From: Alphaproteobacteria bacterium
GTDB lineage: Bacteria; Pseudomonadota; Alphaproteobacteria; RS24
Assembly (NCBI GenBank): GCA_015163825.1
Contig: JAAOIL010000080.1
Span: 1-22,880, forward strand
Direction of reading: 5' to 3'
DNA: 22,880 bases
Position 1 is the stretch's first letter; each line of letters starts with the position of its first letter. A program made the translations under genes and the position numbers. Below the pieces are notes generated by a model that had not been told where the DNA came from, made no database searches, and worked only from the letters and a program-made list of their open reading frames with translations. Shown one piece after another: positions 14,765 through 21,687 of the stretch.

Positions 14765-16363
14765 TTAGGCAGTAAGAGCGGCGGCACGGACATCATCATC
14801 AACATGCGTCATAAATTTATCAAAATTGGCGATAAACATATCCACCAATTTTTGTGCCTGTGCATCATAGGCGGTTGTGTCTTCCCATGTTTCACGCGGA
14901 TTAAGAATACTGCTATCGACATTCGGCACCGCTATAGGCACAGAAAAGCCGAAATTGGCATCGGGGCGGAATTCAACATTATTGAGACTGCCGTCAAGGG
15001 CGGCCGCCAGCAAAGCACGGGTTTCACGAATAGGCATACGACTGCCAATCCCATAGGCGCCCCCCGTCCAGCCGGTATTGACCAGCCAGCAAGTGGCATT
15101 GTGGGTGGCGATGAGTTCGCGCAAAAGATTGCCATATTCAGACGGATGCCGCGGCATAAAAGGCGCGCCAAAGCAGGTAGAGAAAGTCGCTTCTGGTTCG
15201 GTCACGCCTTTTTCTGTGCCGGCAACTTTTGCCGTATAACCAGATAGGAAATGATACATGGCTTGCGAAGGGGTAAGGCGGGCAATCGGGGGTAAGACAC
15301 CAAACGCATCGGCGGTCAGCATAATGATATTTTTAGGGTGTCCGGCACTGCCTGTCTCAGACGCATTGGGGATAAACGATAGCGGATAAGCGCCGCGTGA
15401 ATTTTCAGCTAATGTCGCATCGGCGAAATCTAGGGCGCGGCTCGCCTCGTCCATCACCACATTTTCAAGCACCGTGCCAAATCTTTGTGTCGTGGCGAAA
15501 ATCTCTGGTTCGGCTTCGGCTGATAGATTTATCATTTTTGCATAACAGCCACCTTCAAAATTGAAGACACCATTTTCCGACCAGCCATGTTCATCATCGC
15601 CGACCAAAACCCGATGTGGGTCTGCCGATAAAGTGGTTTTGCCCGTGCCGCTCAAGCCAAAGAAAATGGCGGAATCATCATTGCTGCCGACATTGACGGA
15701 GCAATGCATCGGCATTACTTTTTTGGCAGGCAATGTATAGTTCAACATAGAAAAGACTGATTTTTTCGTCTCCCCCGCATAGGAAGTGCCACATATCAAA
15801 ACGATTTTTTCTGCGAAATTAACGGCAATCATAGTCTCGCCTCTGCCGCCATGGCGGGCAGGGTCTGCCTTAAAACTAGGCAGATTGAGTATCACAAATT
15901 CAGGATCAAATATGTCAAGTTCATCTAGTGTGGGTTCAATCAACAGATTTTGTATGAATAAAGAATGCCATGCCAGTTCTGTAATCACGCGTGTTGCCAA
16001 GCGGTGCGTATTATCGGCGCCGCCAAAAAGATCTTGCACGAATAATTCTTTGCCCTCGCAAGCGGCTATCATATCGCCGTGCAAAGCCTTAAAATGGGCG
16101 GGGGTCATATCCTTATTATTATCCCACCAGATATTATCTTCGGTCGTGTCATCACGCACGATGAACTTATCTTGTGCCGAGCGTCCTGTATGTTGTCCGG
16201 TTTTTACCAATAACGCCCCATGCTGCGTAATCTCCGCCTCTTTGCGGGTGAGGGCAATCTCGTATATTTCAGAGGGGCGCAAGTTCCAACGCACAAGACC
16301 CGCCTTATTTATCCCTTGCCCTGCCAATCCATTTTTGCTGATATGAAAACCTTGATTATCCAT
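14765..16363 (-). CDS. pckA: Phosphoenolpyruvate carboxykinase (ATP)
   Basis: Catalyses oxaloacetate + ATP to PEP + CO2 + ADP, the entry step of gluconeogenesis from TCA intermediates. The product is 532 residues, as usual for the ATP-dependent type. Motifs include HTGRSAQDKFIVRD (substrate arginine region), GTSYAGETKKSVFSMLNY (PEPCK signature), GLSGTGKTTLSADP (P-loop, about 236-249) and VGDDEHGW (metal-binding Asp pair, about 256-257). The C-terminal MPIRETRALLAAALDGSL is also characteristic. ATG 16363 was chosen because GGGAGG lies 9 bases upstream; the TTG at 16372 would directly abut that site. The gene is divergent from chvI, the arrangement in many Alphaproteobacteria, where ChvGI and carbon-source regulators influence pckA. 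A promoter with overlapping palindrome lies 5' (16406-16442). Confidence 0.98.
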   Translation of the reverse strand: MDNQGFHISKNGLAGQGINKAGLVRWNLRPSEIYEIALTRKEAEITQHGALLVKTGQHTGRSAQDKFIVRDDTTEDNIWWDNNKDMTPAHFKALHGDMIAACEGKELFVQDLFGGADNTHRLATRVITELAWHSLFIQNLLIEPTLDELDIFDPEFVILNLPSFKADPARHGGRGETMIAVNFAEKIVLICGTSYAGETKKSVFSMLNYTLPAKKVMPMHCSVNVGSNDDSAIFFGLSGTGKTTLSADPHRVLVGDDEHGWSENGVFNFEGGCYAKMINLSAEAEPEIFATTQRFGTVLENVVMDEASRALDFADATLAENSRGAYPLSFIPNASETGSAGHPKNIIMLTADAFGVLPPIARLTPSQAMYHFLSGYTAKVAGTEKGVTEPEATFSTCFGAPFMPRHPSEYGNLLRELIATHNATCWLVNTGWTGGAYGIGSRMPIRETRALLAAALDGSLNNVEFRPDANFGFSVPIAVPNVDSSILNPRETWEDTTAYDAQAQKLVDMFIANFDKFMTHVDDDVRAAALTA

Positions 16364-16405
16364 GAGTCCCAACCTCCCTTATTTGCGGGGCTAAATTATG
16401 GAGTA

Positions 16406-16434
16406 AATATAAACAAGATGGTGCCACTAGGCAA
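16406..16434 (-). promoter_or_regulatory. Sigma70-type promoter for pckA
   Basis: On the minus strand, TTGCCT (plus 16429-16434) and TATATT (plus 16406-16411) are 17 bp apart, 43 bases before the ATG. Spacing is ideal and the boxes match the consensus at four and five positions. Confidence 0.6.
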
Positions 16435-16442
16435 GCCCTAGT
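16426..16442. promoter_or_regulatory. 17-bp palindrome over the pckA -35 box (candidate operator)
   Basis: ACTAGG (16426-16431) and CCTAGT (16437-16442) form a perfect inverted repeat separated by CAAGC. It overlaps the proposed -35 element of pckA, the classic position for a repressor site. The binding protein is unknown; in rhizobia a LacI-type regulator, PckR, controls pckA, but similarity of sites was not tested. Confidence 0.5.
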
Positions 16443-16563
16443 AAGCTTTGTTTTGCATTTGGCGGCATATTTTTGTTGATATTTTTTGGATACCCGATAG
16501 AAATCAAGCAGAATGATAAAAAGGGACTATAAAAGAGAATATATAAAGAGACGCAAAGGAGGC

Positions 16564-16581
16564 ATGAAAGAGACACTATGA
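16564..16581 (+). other. Five-codon upstream ORF (MKETL) overlapping the chvI start
   Basis: AGGAGG (16557-16562) is the best ribosome-binding site here but lies 15 bases from the chvI ATG and only 1 base from ATG 16564. The latter opens ATG AAA GAG ACA CTA TGA, whose TGA overlaps the chvI ATG (ATGA). This may be a coupling leader or simply coincidence. Confidence 0.3.
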
Positions 16582-17273
16582 CGGAAATCGCACTTGTTGA
16601 TGATGATAGCAATATCATCGCCTCTGTCAGTCTGGCATTGGAGGCGGAGGGCTTTACCACCCGCGCCTATCATGATGGGCATACGGCGCTGGAGGCGTTG
16701 ATTGCCAAGCCTGCCGATATTGGGGTGTTTGATGTCAAAATGCCGCGTATGGACGGGCTAGAATTGTTGCGCCGTCTGCGCGAGCATAATCAGATGCCTG
16801 TGGTTTTTCTAACCTCAAAGGATGAAGAAATAGACGAGATTTTTGGTCTGCGTATGGGGGCAGATGATTATATCACCAAGCCATTTTCGCAACGACTATT
16901 GGTGGAACGTATTCGGGCAATCTTGCGCCGTGTCAAAGCCCGCCAAGCGGTGGCAGCCACCAGTGGCGATACCATATTGGAATGTGGCGATTTACGCCTA
17001 GATATAGAACGCCATGATTGCTTATGGAAAGGCGAGGCGATTAGTTTAACGGTTACAGAGTTTCTTATTTTGCAATCTTTGGTAACACGACCAGGGGTGG
17101 TGCGTAGTCGTGATGCGCTTATGGATGCCGCCTATGACGAGCAAATCTATGTTGATGACCGCACCATTGATAGCCACATCAAACGCCTTAGGCGCAAATT
17201 ACGCGCCATTGATGATACATTTGAGGCGATAGAAACGCTTTATGGCGTTGGCTATCGCTACAAAGATAGATAG
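16578..17273 (+). CDS. chvI: ChvI-like response regulator (OmpR family)
   Basis: Transcription factor of the ChvG-ChvI (BvrS-BvrR, ExoS-ChvI) system, which responds to acid or envelope stress in Alphaproteobacteria. Product of 231 residues. The receiver domain (1-120) has VDDD (7-10), phosphoacceptor Asp52 in GVFDVKMPRMDG, LTSKDEEIDEIFGLRMGADDYITKPF with Lys101, and then IRAILRR. The C-terminal winged helix (about 135-229) has the OmpR signature DDRTIDSHIKRLRRKLR and ends ETLYGVGYRYKD. LTVTEFLILQSLVTRPGVVRSRDALMDAAY is the ChvI-type recognition region. chvG follows after 15 bases. The start fits the family exactly (MTEIALVDDD), although its ribosome-binding site is distant. Confidence 0.95.
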   Translation: MTEIALVDDDSNIIASVSLALEAEGFTTRAYHDGHTALEALIAKPADIGVFDVKMPRMDGLELLRRLREHNQMPVVFLTSKDEEIDEIFGLRMGADDYITKPFSQRLLVERIRAILRRVKARQAVAATSGDTILECGDLRLDIERHDCLWKGEAISLTVTEFLILQSLVTRPGVVRSRDALMDAAYDEQIYVDDRTIDSHIKRLRRKLRAIDDTFEAIETLYGVGYRYKDR

Positions 17274-17288
17274 GAGCGTGTAATCTTG

Positions 17289-19091
17289 ATGTCTTCTATA
17301 ATGTCTTTCATAAAGTCTTTCATAAGGCAGGTTTTTTCTTATAGGCCTGATTTTGAAGCGATACGCATCTATTTGACACGGCTATTTGGGGTGCGCTTAT
17401 TAGGGCGTTTTGTGGTGTTGAATATATTGGGCGTGGCATCGTTTGCGGGTGGCTTTCTCATTTTATCGGAATCGCGCCAGACGCTTGCCACAGCCTATGA
17501 AGAAAGTCTGCATGTGCAAGCGCGTATTATCGCGGGCGCCTTAAGTCAAGCGATGAATGATAGAGAATATGATTCACTGGTTTTCTCTGATGAGAATATC
17601 ACCGATGGCTGGCAAGTGCGTGAAGCCATACGCATTGTGCAACGCATTGGTTATGTCACGCCCGCACGGGTGCGTCTTTATAGTCGCAGTGGGCAACTGA
17701 CATTAGATAGTGCCTATGTTGATAATAATAATGATGTTGTAGCACGCAGCCTCGCCCCGATTGATGTGGATATATCGCTCTGGCAAAAATTTGTTGTCGG
17801 CTTGCGGGGCTCGCGCCCTTTATTGAACGAGATTATCGCCGCCGATGGCTTAAACATAGATGAAGTCAGCCGTGCTCTGGCAGGGGAGGCGACACGGGGC
17901 GAACGCCAAGCCCCCGACGGCGGTGATATTTTAACCGTGGCGGTGCCCGTGCAAGGCTATCGTGATATTGTCGGGGCGCTTATGGTTTCTACCCCGCCCG
18001 GACTGATTGATAATCTGGTGCGCGAAACACGCCAGACGGTTCTTGAAATTACCATTGTGGCGATTATTGTTAGTTTTGCGACCTCGCTGATTATGGCGGC
18101 GACGGTGATTATCCCTATCCGTTCTTTGGCAAGGTCTATGCGCTTTTTTGGGCAGCATTTTGGCAAAACTGCTGAAACACAAGCCAGCCTAGATAGCATA
18201 CCCGATTATAGCGAACGCAATGATGAAATCGCCTATCTCTCTACGACCTTGCGCGATATGACCGAGCGTTTGATAAAACGCATCACGATGATTGATAGTT
18301 TTGCGGCCGACGTTGCCCACGAACTTAAAAATCCATTGACCTCTTTGCATAGTGGGGTGCAAACCCTCGCCCAAACCAAAGATGAAGATACCCGCGCACG
18401 GCTTAACCAAATCATTGATAATGATGTGCGCCGCCTTAATCATCTTATTACAGAAATCTCTCGTGCCTCGCGCCTTGATGCGGAACTCGGCATTAGTACC
18501 GGCGAAATATTTGACCTCGCGCATATGGCAGAAGAAATGGGGGCGGCATTGATGCAAAACTATGCCGAAAAACAAAAAGTGGAATTGGTCGTCAAAACAT
18601 TAACCCCCCATATCGCCGACACAAAATCTATGGTGCGCGGACATCCGCAACGTATCGCCCAAATCATTGATAATCTTTTGGCAAATGCCGTGTCCTTCAC
18701 ACCCGAAGGCGGTAAAATCTATATGACCATTCAAGCGACCGCGATAAATAATGTCAATAATGTCGTGCTGATGATAACCGATGAAGGGCCGGGTTTGCGC
18801 GAAGGGATGGAGAAACGAATCTTTGAGCGTTTTTATCGCGACCGCTCCCATACGCAAAATATTAAGGGCAGTGAGGGAGCGCTTAAAGAGGCGGCTAAAA
18901 AAACAGATGAGGACCCAAAAAATGTAGTGGCGATGCATTCGGGTTTGGGCTTGAGTATATCATTGCAAATCGCCCAAGCCTATGGCGGCACATTGGTTGC
19001 CGCTAATCGCCCCGATAATGTGCAAGGTGCCTTTTTCACTTTGACCTTACCTTTGGCGGGGGCATTAACCACCAGCAATGCCTATCACTAG
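17289..19091 (+). CDS. chvG: ChvG-like sensor histidine kinase
   Basis: Inner-membrane partner of ChvI, about 600 residues. Helix 1 lies at about 38-60 (LLGRFVVLNILGVASFAGGF), then a periplasmic domain (about 62-250) with ESRQTLATAYEESLHVQARI typical of ChvG, then helix 2 (about 253-277), HAMP (about 275-335) and a HisKA domain with FAADVAHELKNPLTSL (His about 344). The ATPase domain has DNLLANAVSFTPEGG, DEGPGLREGMEKRIFERFYRDR and HSGLGLSISLQIAQAYGG. A 40-residue charged insertion (SEGALKEAAKKTDEDPKN) sits in the ATP-lid region. The start is uncertain: TTG 17286, ATG 17289 and ATG 17301 are all possible with GGAG at 17273-17276, and 12-bp repeats cover this region. hprK follows after 14 bases. 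Confidence 0.94.
   Translation: MSSIMSFIKSFIRQVFSYRPDFEAIRIYLTRLFGVRLLGRFVVLNILGVASFAGGFLILSESRQTLATAYEESLHVQARIIAGALSQAMNDREYDSLVFSDENITDGWQVREAIRIVQRIGYVTPARVRLYSRSGQLTLDSAYVDNNNDVVARSLAPIDVDISLWQKFVVGLRGSRPLLNEIIAADGLNIDEVSRALAGEATRGERQAPDGGDILTVAVPVQGYRDIVGALMVSTPPGLIDNLVRETRQTVLEITIVAIIVSFATSLIMAATVIIPIRSLARSMRFFGQHFGKTAETQASLDSIPDYSERNDEIAYLSTTLRDMTERLIKRITMIDSFAADVAHELKNPLTSLHSGVQTLAQTKDEDTRARLNQIIDNDVRRLNHLITEISRASRLDAELGISTGEIFDLAHMAEEMGAALMQNYAEKQKVELVVKTLTPHIADTKSMVRGHPQRIAQIIDNLLANAVSFTPEGGKIYMTIQATAINNVNNVVLMITDEGPGLREGMEKRIFERFYRDRSHTQNIKGSEGALKEAAKKTDEDPKNVVAMHSGLGLSISLQIAQAYGGTLVAANRPDNVQGAFFTLTLPLAGALTTSNAYH
17291..17326 (+). repeat. 12-bp tandem repeat at the 5' end of chvG
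   Basis: Three units of 12 bp: GTCTTCTATAAT (17291-17302, degenerate), GTCTTTCATAAA (17303-17314) and GTCTTTCATAAG (17315-17326). They encode SSIM, SFIK and SFIR. The array lies at the ambiguous start and extends the cytoplasmic N-terminus. Confidence 0.88.
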
Positions 19092-19105
19092 GCGGGTGAT
19101 TCATT

Positions 19106-19600
19106 ATGTCTGTCGCTCATTCCATCCATGCCAGTTGTGTCGCTTTTTCTAAAACAGATAAAGAGGCAAAAGAAGGCGTGCTGTTATTAGGGGCAAGTGG
19201 GGCGGGGAAATCTAGCCTTGCCTATAATCTCATCACTACACAAAGGGCGCATTTGGTCGGTGATGATAGGGTGCACTTGGATATGGGCGGGGATAAGAAC
19301 GCCACTTGTGCTGCCGTCTCTCCCACCCCCGCCCTTGCGGGCTTGCTAGAATTGCGCGGGCTGGGCTTGGTGCGTCTGCCCTATCTGGAATCTGTGCCGC
19401 TTGCTTTGGCAGTGGAATTGGTGGCGCGTGAAGACGTGCCCCGCCTCGCCACACCTTTGTATTGGCAAGAAAGAATTCCCCTTTTGAAACTCCATGCCTT
19501 TGATATGAATACACCGACGCTTATCAAAGCGGCTCTTTTATGGCTTGCTTCCCAAACCAATAAAACTGGTTTTTGTGATGACGCAATTTATGAGATGTGA
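19106..19600 (+). CDS. hprK: HPr kinase/phosphorylase, short alphaproteobacterial form
   Basis: Phosphorylates HPr on Ser46 with ATP and can reverse it with phosphate, linking energy state to PTS-Ntr signalling. At 164 residues it corresponds to only the C-terminal catalytic domain of the roughly 310-residue Firmicute enzyme, as is normal in Alphaproteobacteria. Walker A is LLGASGAGKSS (Lys35, Ser36), the Asp pair is LVGDDRVHL (53-54), and the HprK signature loop is LLELRGLGLVRLPY (about 80-93). The substrate is encoded two genes downstream (ptsH, with Ser46 present). It sits between chvG and EIIA in a tight run of genes, 14 bases after chvG and 27 before the EIIA gene. Confidence 0.94.
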   Translation: MSVAHSIHASCVAFSKTDKEAKEGVLLLGASGAGKSSLAYNLITTQRAHLVGDDRVHLDMGGDKNATCAAVSPTPALAGLLELRGLGLVRLPYLESVPLALAVELVAREDVPRLATPLYWQERIPLLKLHAFDMNTPTLIKAALLWLASQTNKTGFCDDAIYEM

Positions 19601-19627
19601 TAGAGTCTTTTTATAGGGAGAGAGATA

Positions 19628-20023
19628 ATGATAGGTTTGGTGCTTGTAACACATGGACGGCTGGCGCAAGAGTTTCGGGCGGCATTGGAGCATATTGTCG
19701 GGGTGCAAGAGCATTTGACAACCATTTCCATTGATGCCGATGATGATATGGAAAAGCGGCGCAGTGATATTATTGAGCATATCCACAAAGTTAATCAGGG
19801 TGATGGTGTGGTGCTGCTGACCGATATGTTTGGTGGCACGCCCTCTAATCTGGCGATTTCTCTGCTGGAAAAAGATAAGGTGGAGGTGATAGCGGGTATC
19901 AATCTACCAATGCTGATTAAACTTGCCAGTGTGCGCGAATTGCCATTGCGCGAAGCGGTGCAGGCGGCAAAAGAAGCGGCGGTTAAATATATCGCCGTTG
20001 CCAGTGAAGTGCTGGATAATTAA
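19628..20023 (+). CDS. PTS EIIA component, mannose family (ManX/PtsM-like)
   Basis: Phosphocarrier of 131 residues that accepts phosphate from HPr on a histidine. In Alphaproteobacteria without sugar PTS permeases it acts as a regulatory output of the PTS-Ntr relay. The active-site His9 lies in LVLVTHGRLAQEF, the standard position. Family motifs GVVLLTDMFGGTPSNLA (about 60-76) and GINLPMLIKLA (about 89-99) are intact. A good ribosome-binding site, GGGAGAGA, precedes ATG 19628. No EIIB, EIIC or EIID domain follows, and enzyme I is not in the window, so the relay must be completed by an EI (likely PtsP) encoded elsewhere. Confidence 0.95.
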   Translation: MIGLVLVTHGRLAQEFRAALEHIVGVQEHLTTISIDADDDMEKRRSDIIEHIHKVNQGDGVVLLTDMFGGTPSNLAISLLEKDKVEVIAGINLPMLIKLASVRELPLREAVQAAKEAAVKYIAVASEVLDN

Positions 20024-20035
20024 TCGCAACCCCCC

Positions 20036-20302
20036 ATGCCCACGCGCACCTTTATGATTAGCAATCGGCGTGGCTTACACGCACGGGCTTCGGCAAAGTT
20101 TGTCAAATTGGCAGAGCAATATGATGCCGTCATTAAGGTGGAAAAAGATGGCGAATGTGTCGGGGCGACCTCTATTATGGGCTTGATGATGCTCTCGGCT
20201 GCCAATGGGGCGCATATCACTCTGACAGCGCAAGGCACAGAGGCAGAGGCAGCACTGGCGGCACTGGAAGCCCTCATCAATAATAAATTTGATGAAGAGT
20301 GA
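20036..20302 (+). CDS. ptsH: HPr phosphocarrier protein (NPr-like)
   Basis: Small phosphocarrier of 88 residues. It carries both regulatory residues at canonical positions: His15 in RRGLHARASAKF (phosphorylated by enzyme I) and Ser46 in ATSIMGLMML (target of HprK). That exact numbering supports ATG 20036 as the start. The 12-base gap after the EIIA stop is TCGCAACCCCCC, with no visible ribosome-binding site, so translation probably depends on coupling to the EIIA gene. Together with hprK and EIIA it forms a regulatory phosphorelay set. The following 92-bp gap to ahcY holds phased TTGAAT repeats. Confidence 0.96.
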   Translation: MPTRTFMISNRRGLHARASAKFVKLAEQYDAVIKVEKDGECVGATSIMGLMMLSAANGAHITLTAQGTEAEAALAALEALINNKFDEE

Positions 20303-20305
20303 GTT

Positions 20306-20346
20306 TTGAATTGGGAGTTGAATAAAGATTGAATCAAATGCTGAAT
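20306..20346 (+). repeat. Four phased TTGAAT-type repeats before ahcY
   Basis: TTGAAT occurs at 20306-20311, 20318-20323 and 20329-20334, with CTGAAT at 20341-20346. Spacings are 12, 11 and 12 bp, close to a helical turn. Direct repeats with about 11-bp spacing are the usual target geometry of OmpR/PhoB-type regulators, and one (ChvI) is encoded nearby. They may equally be the trace of a 12-bp tandem duplication. The rest of the 92-bp gap is AT-rich and shows no recognisable riboswitch. Confidence 0.6.
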
Positions 20347-20394
20347 CAGGCGATAAGGTTTGTTATGAAAACAAATAAATAAAGAGAGATGATT

Positions 20395-21684
20395 ATGACA
20401 CAAGATTATAAAGTAGCCGATATGACCCTTGCCGCATGGGGTCGCCGTGAGATTGCCATTGCCGAAACAGAAATGCCGGGTCTTATGGCATTGCGAGAGG
20501 AATATGGCAAAAGCCAACCCCTCAAAGGCGCGCGGATTACCGGCTGCCTGCATATGACGGTGCAAACGGCAGTGTTGATAGAAACATTATTGGCATTGGG
20601 CGCTTCGGTGCGTTGGTCGTCTTGCAATATATTCTCCACCCAAGACCACGCCGCCGCCGCTATGGCTGCGGCTGGTATTCCTGTTTTTGCCTGGAAAGGC
20701 GAAAGCGAAGAAGACTATCTATGGTGCCTAGAACAAACCTTAAAGGGCGGTGATGGCTGGCAACCCAATCTATTGCTTGATGATGGCGGCGACCTTACCC
20801 AAATCATGCATGAGAAATATCCGCATTTGCTGGATGATTGTCTGGGCGTATCGGAAGAGACAACAACGGGTGTCTTGCGTCTCTATGATATGGCGCGTGA
20901 TGGCACTTTGAAAATACCCGCTATCAATGTCAATGATAGCGTCACGAAATCTAAATTTGATAATCTCTATGGCTGTCGTGAAAGTTTGGTTGATGGTATC
21001 AAACGCGCCACCGATGTTATGATTGCTGGTAAAGTCGCGGTCGTGTGTGGTTTTGGCGATGTCGGTAAGGGCTCAGCTGAGAGCCTGCGCTCGCAAGGGG
21101 CAAGAGTTTTGGTCACCGAAATAGATCCGATTTGTGCCCTACAAGCGGCAATGGAAGGTTATGAAGTCACCACTATGGAAGAGGCCGCGCCGTATGGCGA
21201 TATTTTTGTCACGGCGACCGGTAATAAAGATGTCATCACATTAGACCATATGCGCCTTATGCATGACCGCGCCATTGTCGGCAATATCGGGCATTTTGAT
21301 AGCGAGATTCAAGTGGCGGCATTGCGTAATCACACATGGCATAATGTCAAGCCACAAGTTGATGAAGTGGAATTCTCTGACGGCAAACGCATTATTTTAT
21401 TGGCGGAAGGGCGTCTGCTTAATCTTGGTTGTGCGACAGGGCATCCTAGTTTCGTGATGAGTGCCTCCTTCAGTAATCAAGTGTTGGCGCAGATAGAACT
21501 CATGCAAAATAATGACGCTTATGAAAATAAAGTCTATGTGCTACCCAAACATTTAGATGAAAAAGTGGCACGACTTCATTTGGCTAAACTCGGTGCCAGA
21601 TTAACCGAACTCACCCCCGACCAAGCCGCCTATTTGGGTTTGGCACAGACAGGGCCTTTCAAGGCAGAGCATTATCGCTATTAG
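20395..21684 (+). CDS. ahcY: Adenosylhomocysteinase (SAH hydrolase), short form
   Basis: Hydrolyses S-adenosylhomocysteine to adenosine and homocysteine using bound NAD, keeping methyltransferases free of product inhibition. 429 residues. Seen motifs: GCLHMTVQTAVLIETL, SCNIFSTQDHAAAAMA, NVNDSVTKSKFDNLYGCRESL (active-site Lys/Asp), CGFGDVGKGSA (NAD Rossmann loop), TATGNKDVI, NIGHFDSEI and the C-terminal FKAEHYRY. The segment MHEKYPHLLDDCLGVSEETTTGV runs straight through a site where most bacterial enzymes (about 465 residues) carry an insertion of some 40 residues, so this is the short type usual in eukaryotes. ATG 20395 is preferred over ATG 20389, since AGAGAG ends 7 bases before it. The stop is 3 bases before the next gene. 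Confidence 0.97.
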   Translation: MTQDYKVADMTLAAWGRREIAIAETEMPGLMALREEYGKSQPLKGARITGCLHMTVQTAVLIETLLALGASVRWSSCNIFSTQDHAAAAMAAAGIPVFAWKGESEEDYLWCLEQTLKGGDGWQPNLLLDDGGDLTQIMHEKYPHLLDDCLGVSEETTTGVLRLYDMARDGTLKIPAINVNDSVTKSKFDNLYGCRESLVDGIKRATDVMIAGKVAVVCGFGDVGKGSAESLRSQGARVLVTEIDPICALQAAMEGYEVTTMEEAAPYGDIFVTATGNKDVITLDHMRLMHDRAIVGNIGHFDSEIQVAALRNHTWHNVKPQVDEVEFSDGKRIILLAEGRLLNLGCATGHPSFVMSASFSNQVLAQIELMQNNDAYENKVYVLPKHLDEKVARLHLAKLGARLTELTPDQAAYLGLAQTGPFKAEHYRY

Positions 21685-21687
21685 AGA

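Noticed and set aside
16364..16372. TTG 16372 as the pckA start
   Set aside because: It abuts the ribosome-binding site; ATG 16363 has a 9-base spacing and the family-like N-terminus.
20303..20394. SAH or SAM-type riboswitch before ahcY
   Set aside because: No stems or conserved core could be recognised in this short AT-rich gap; the TTGAAT repeats explain most of it.
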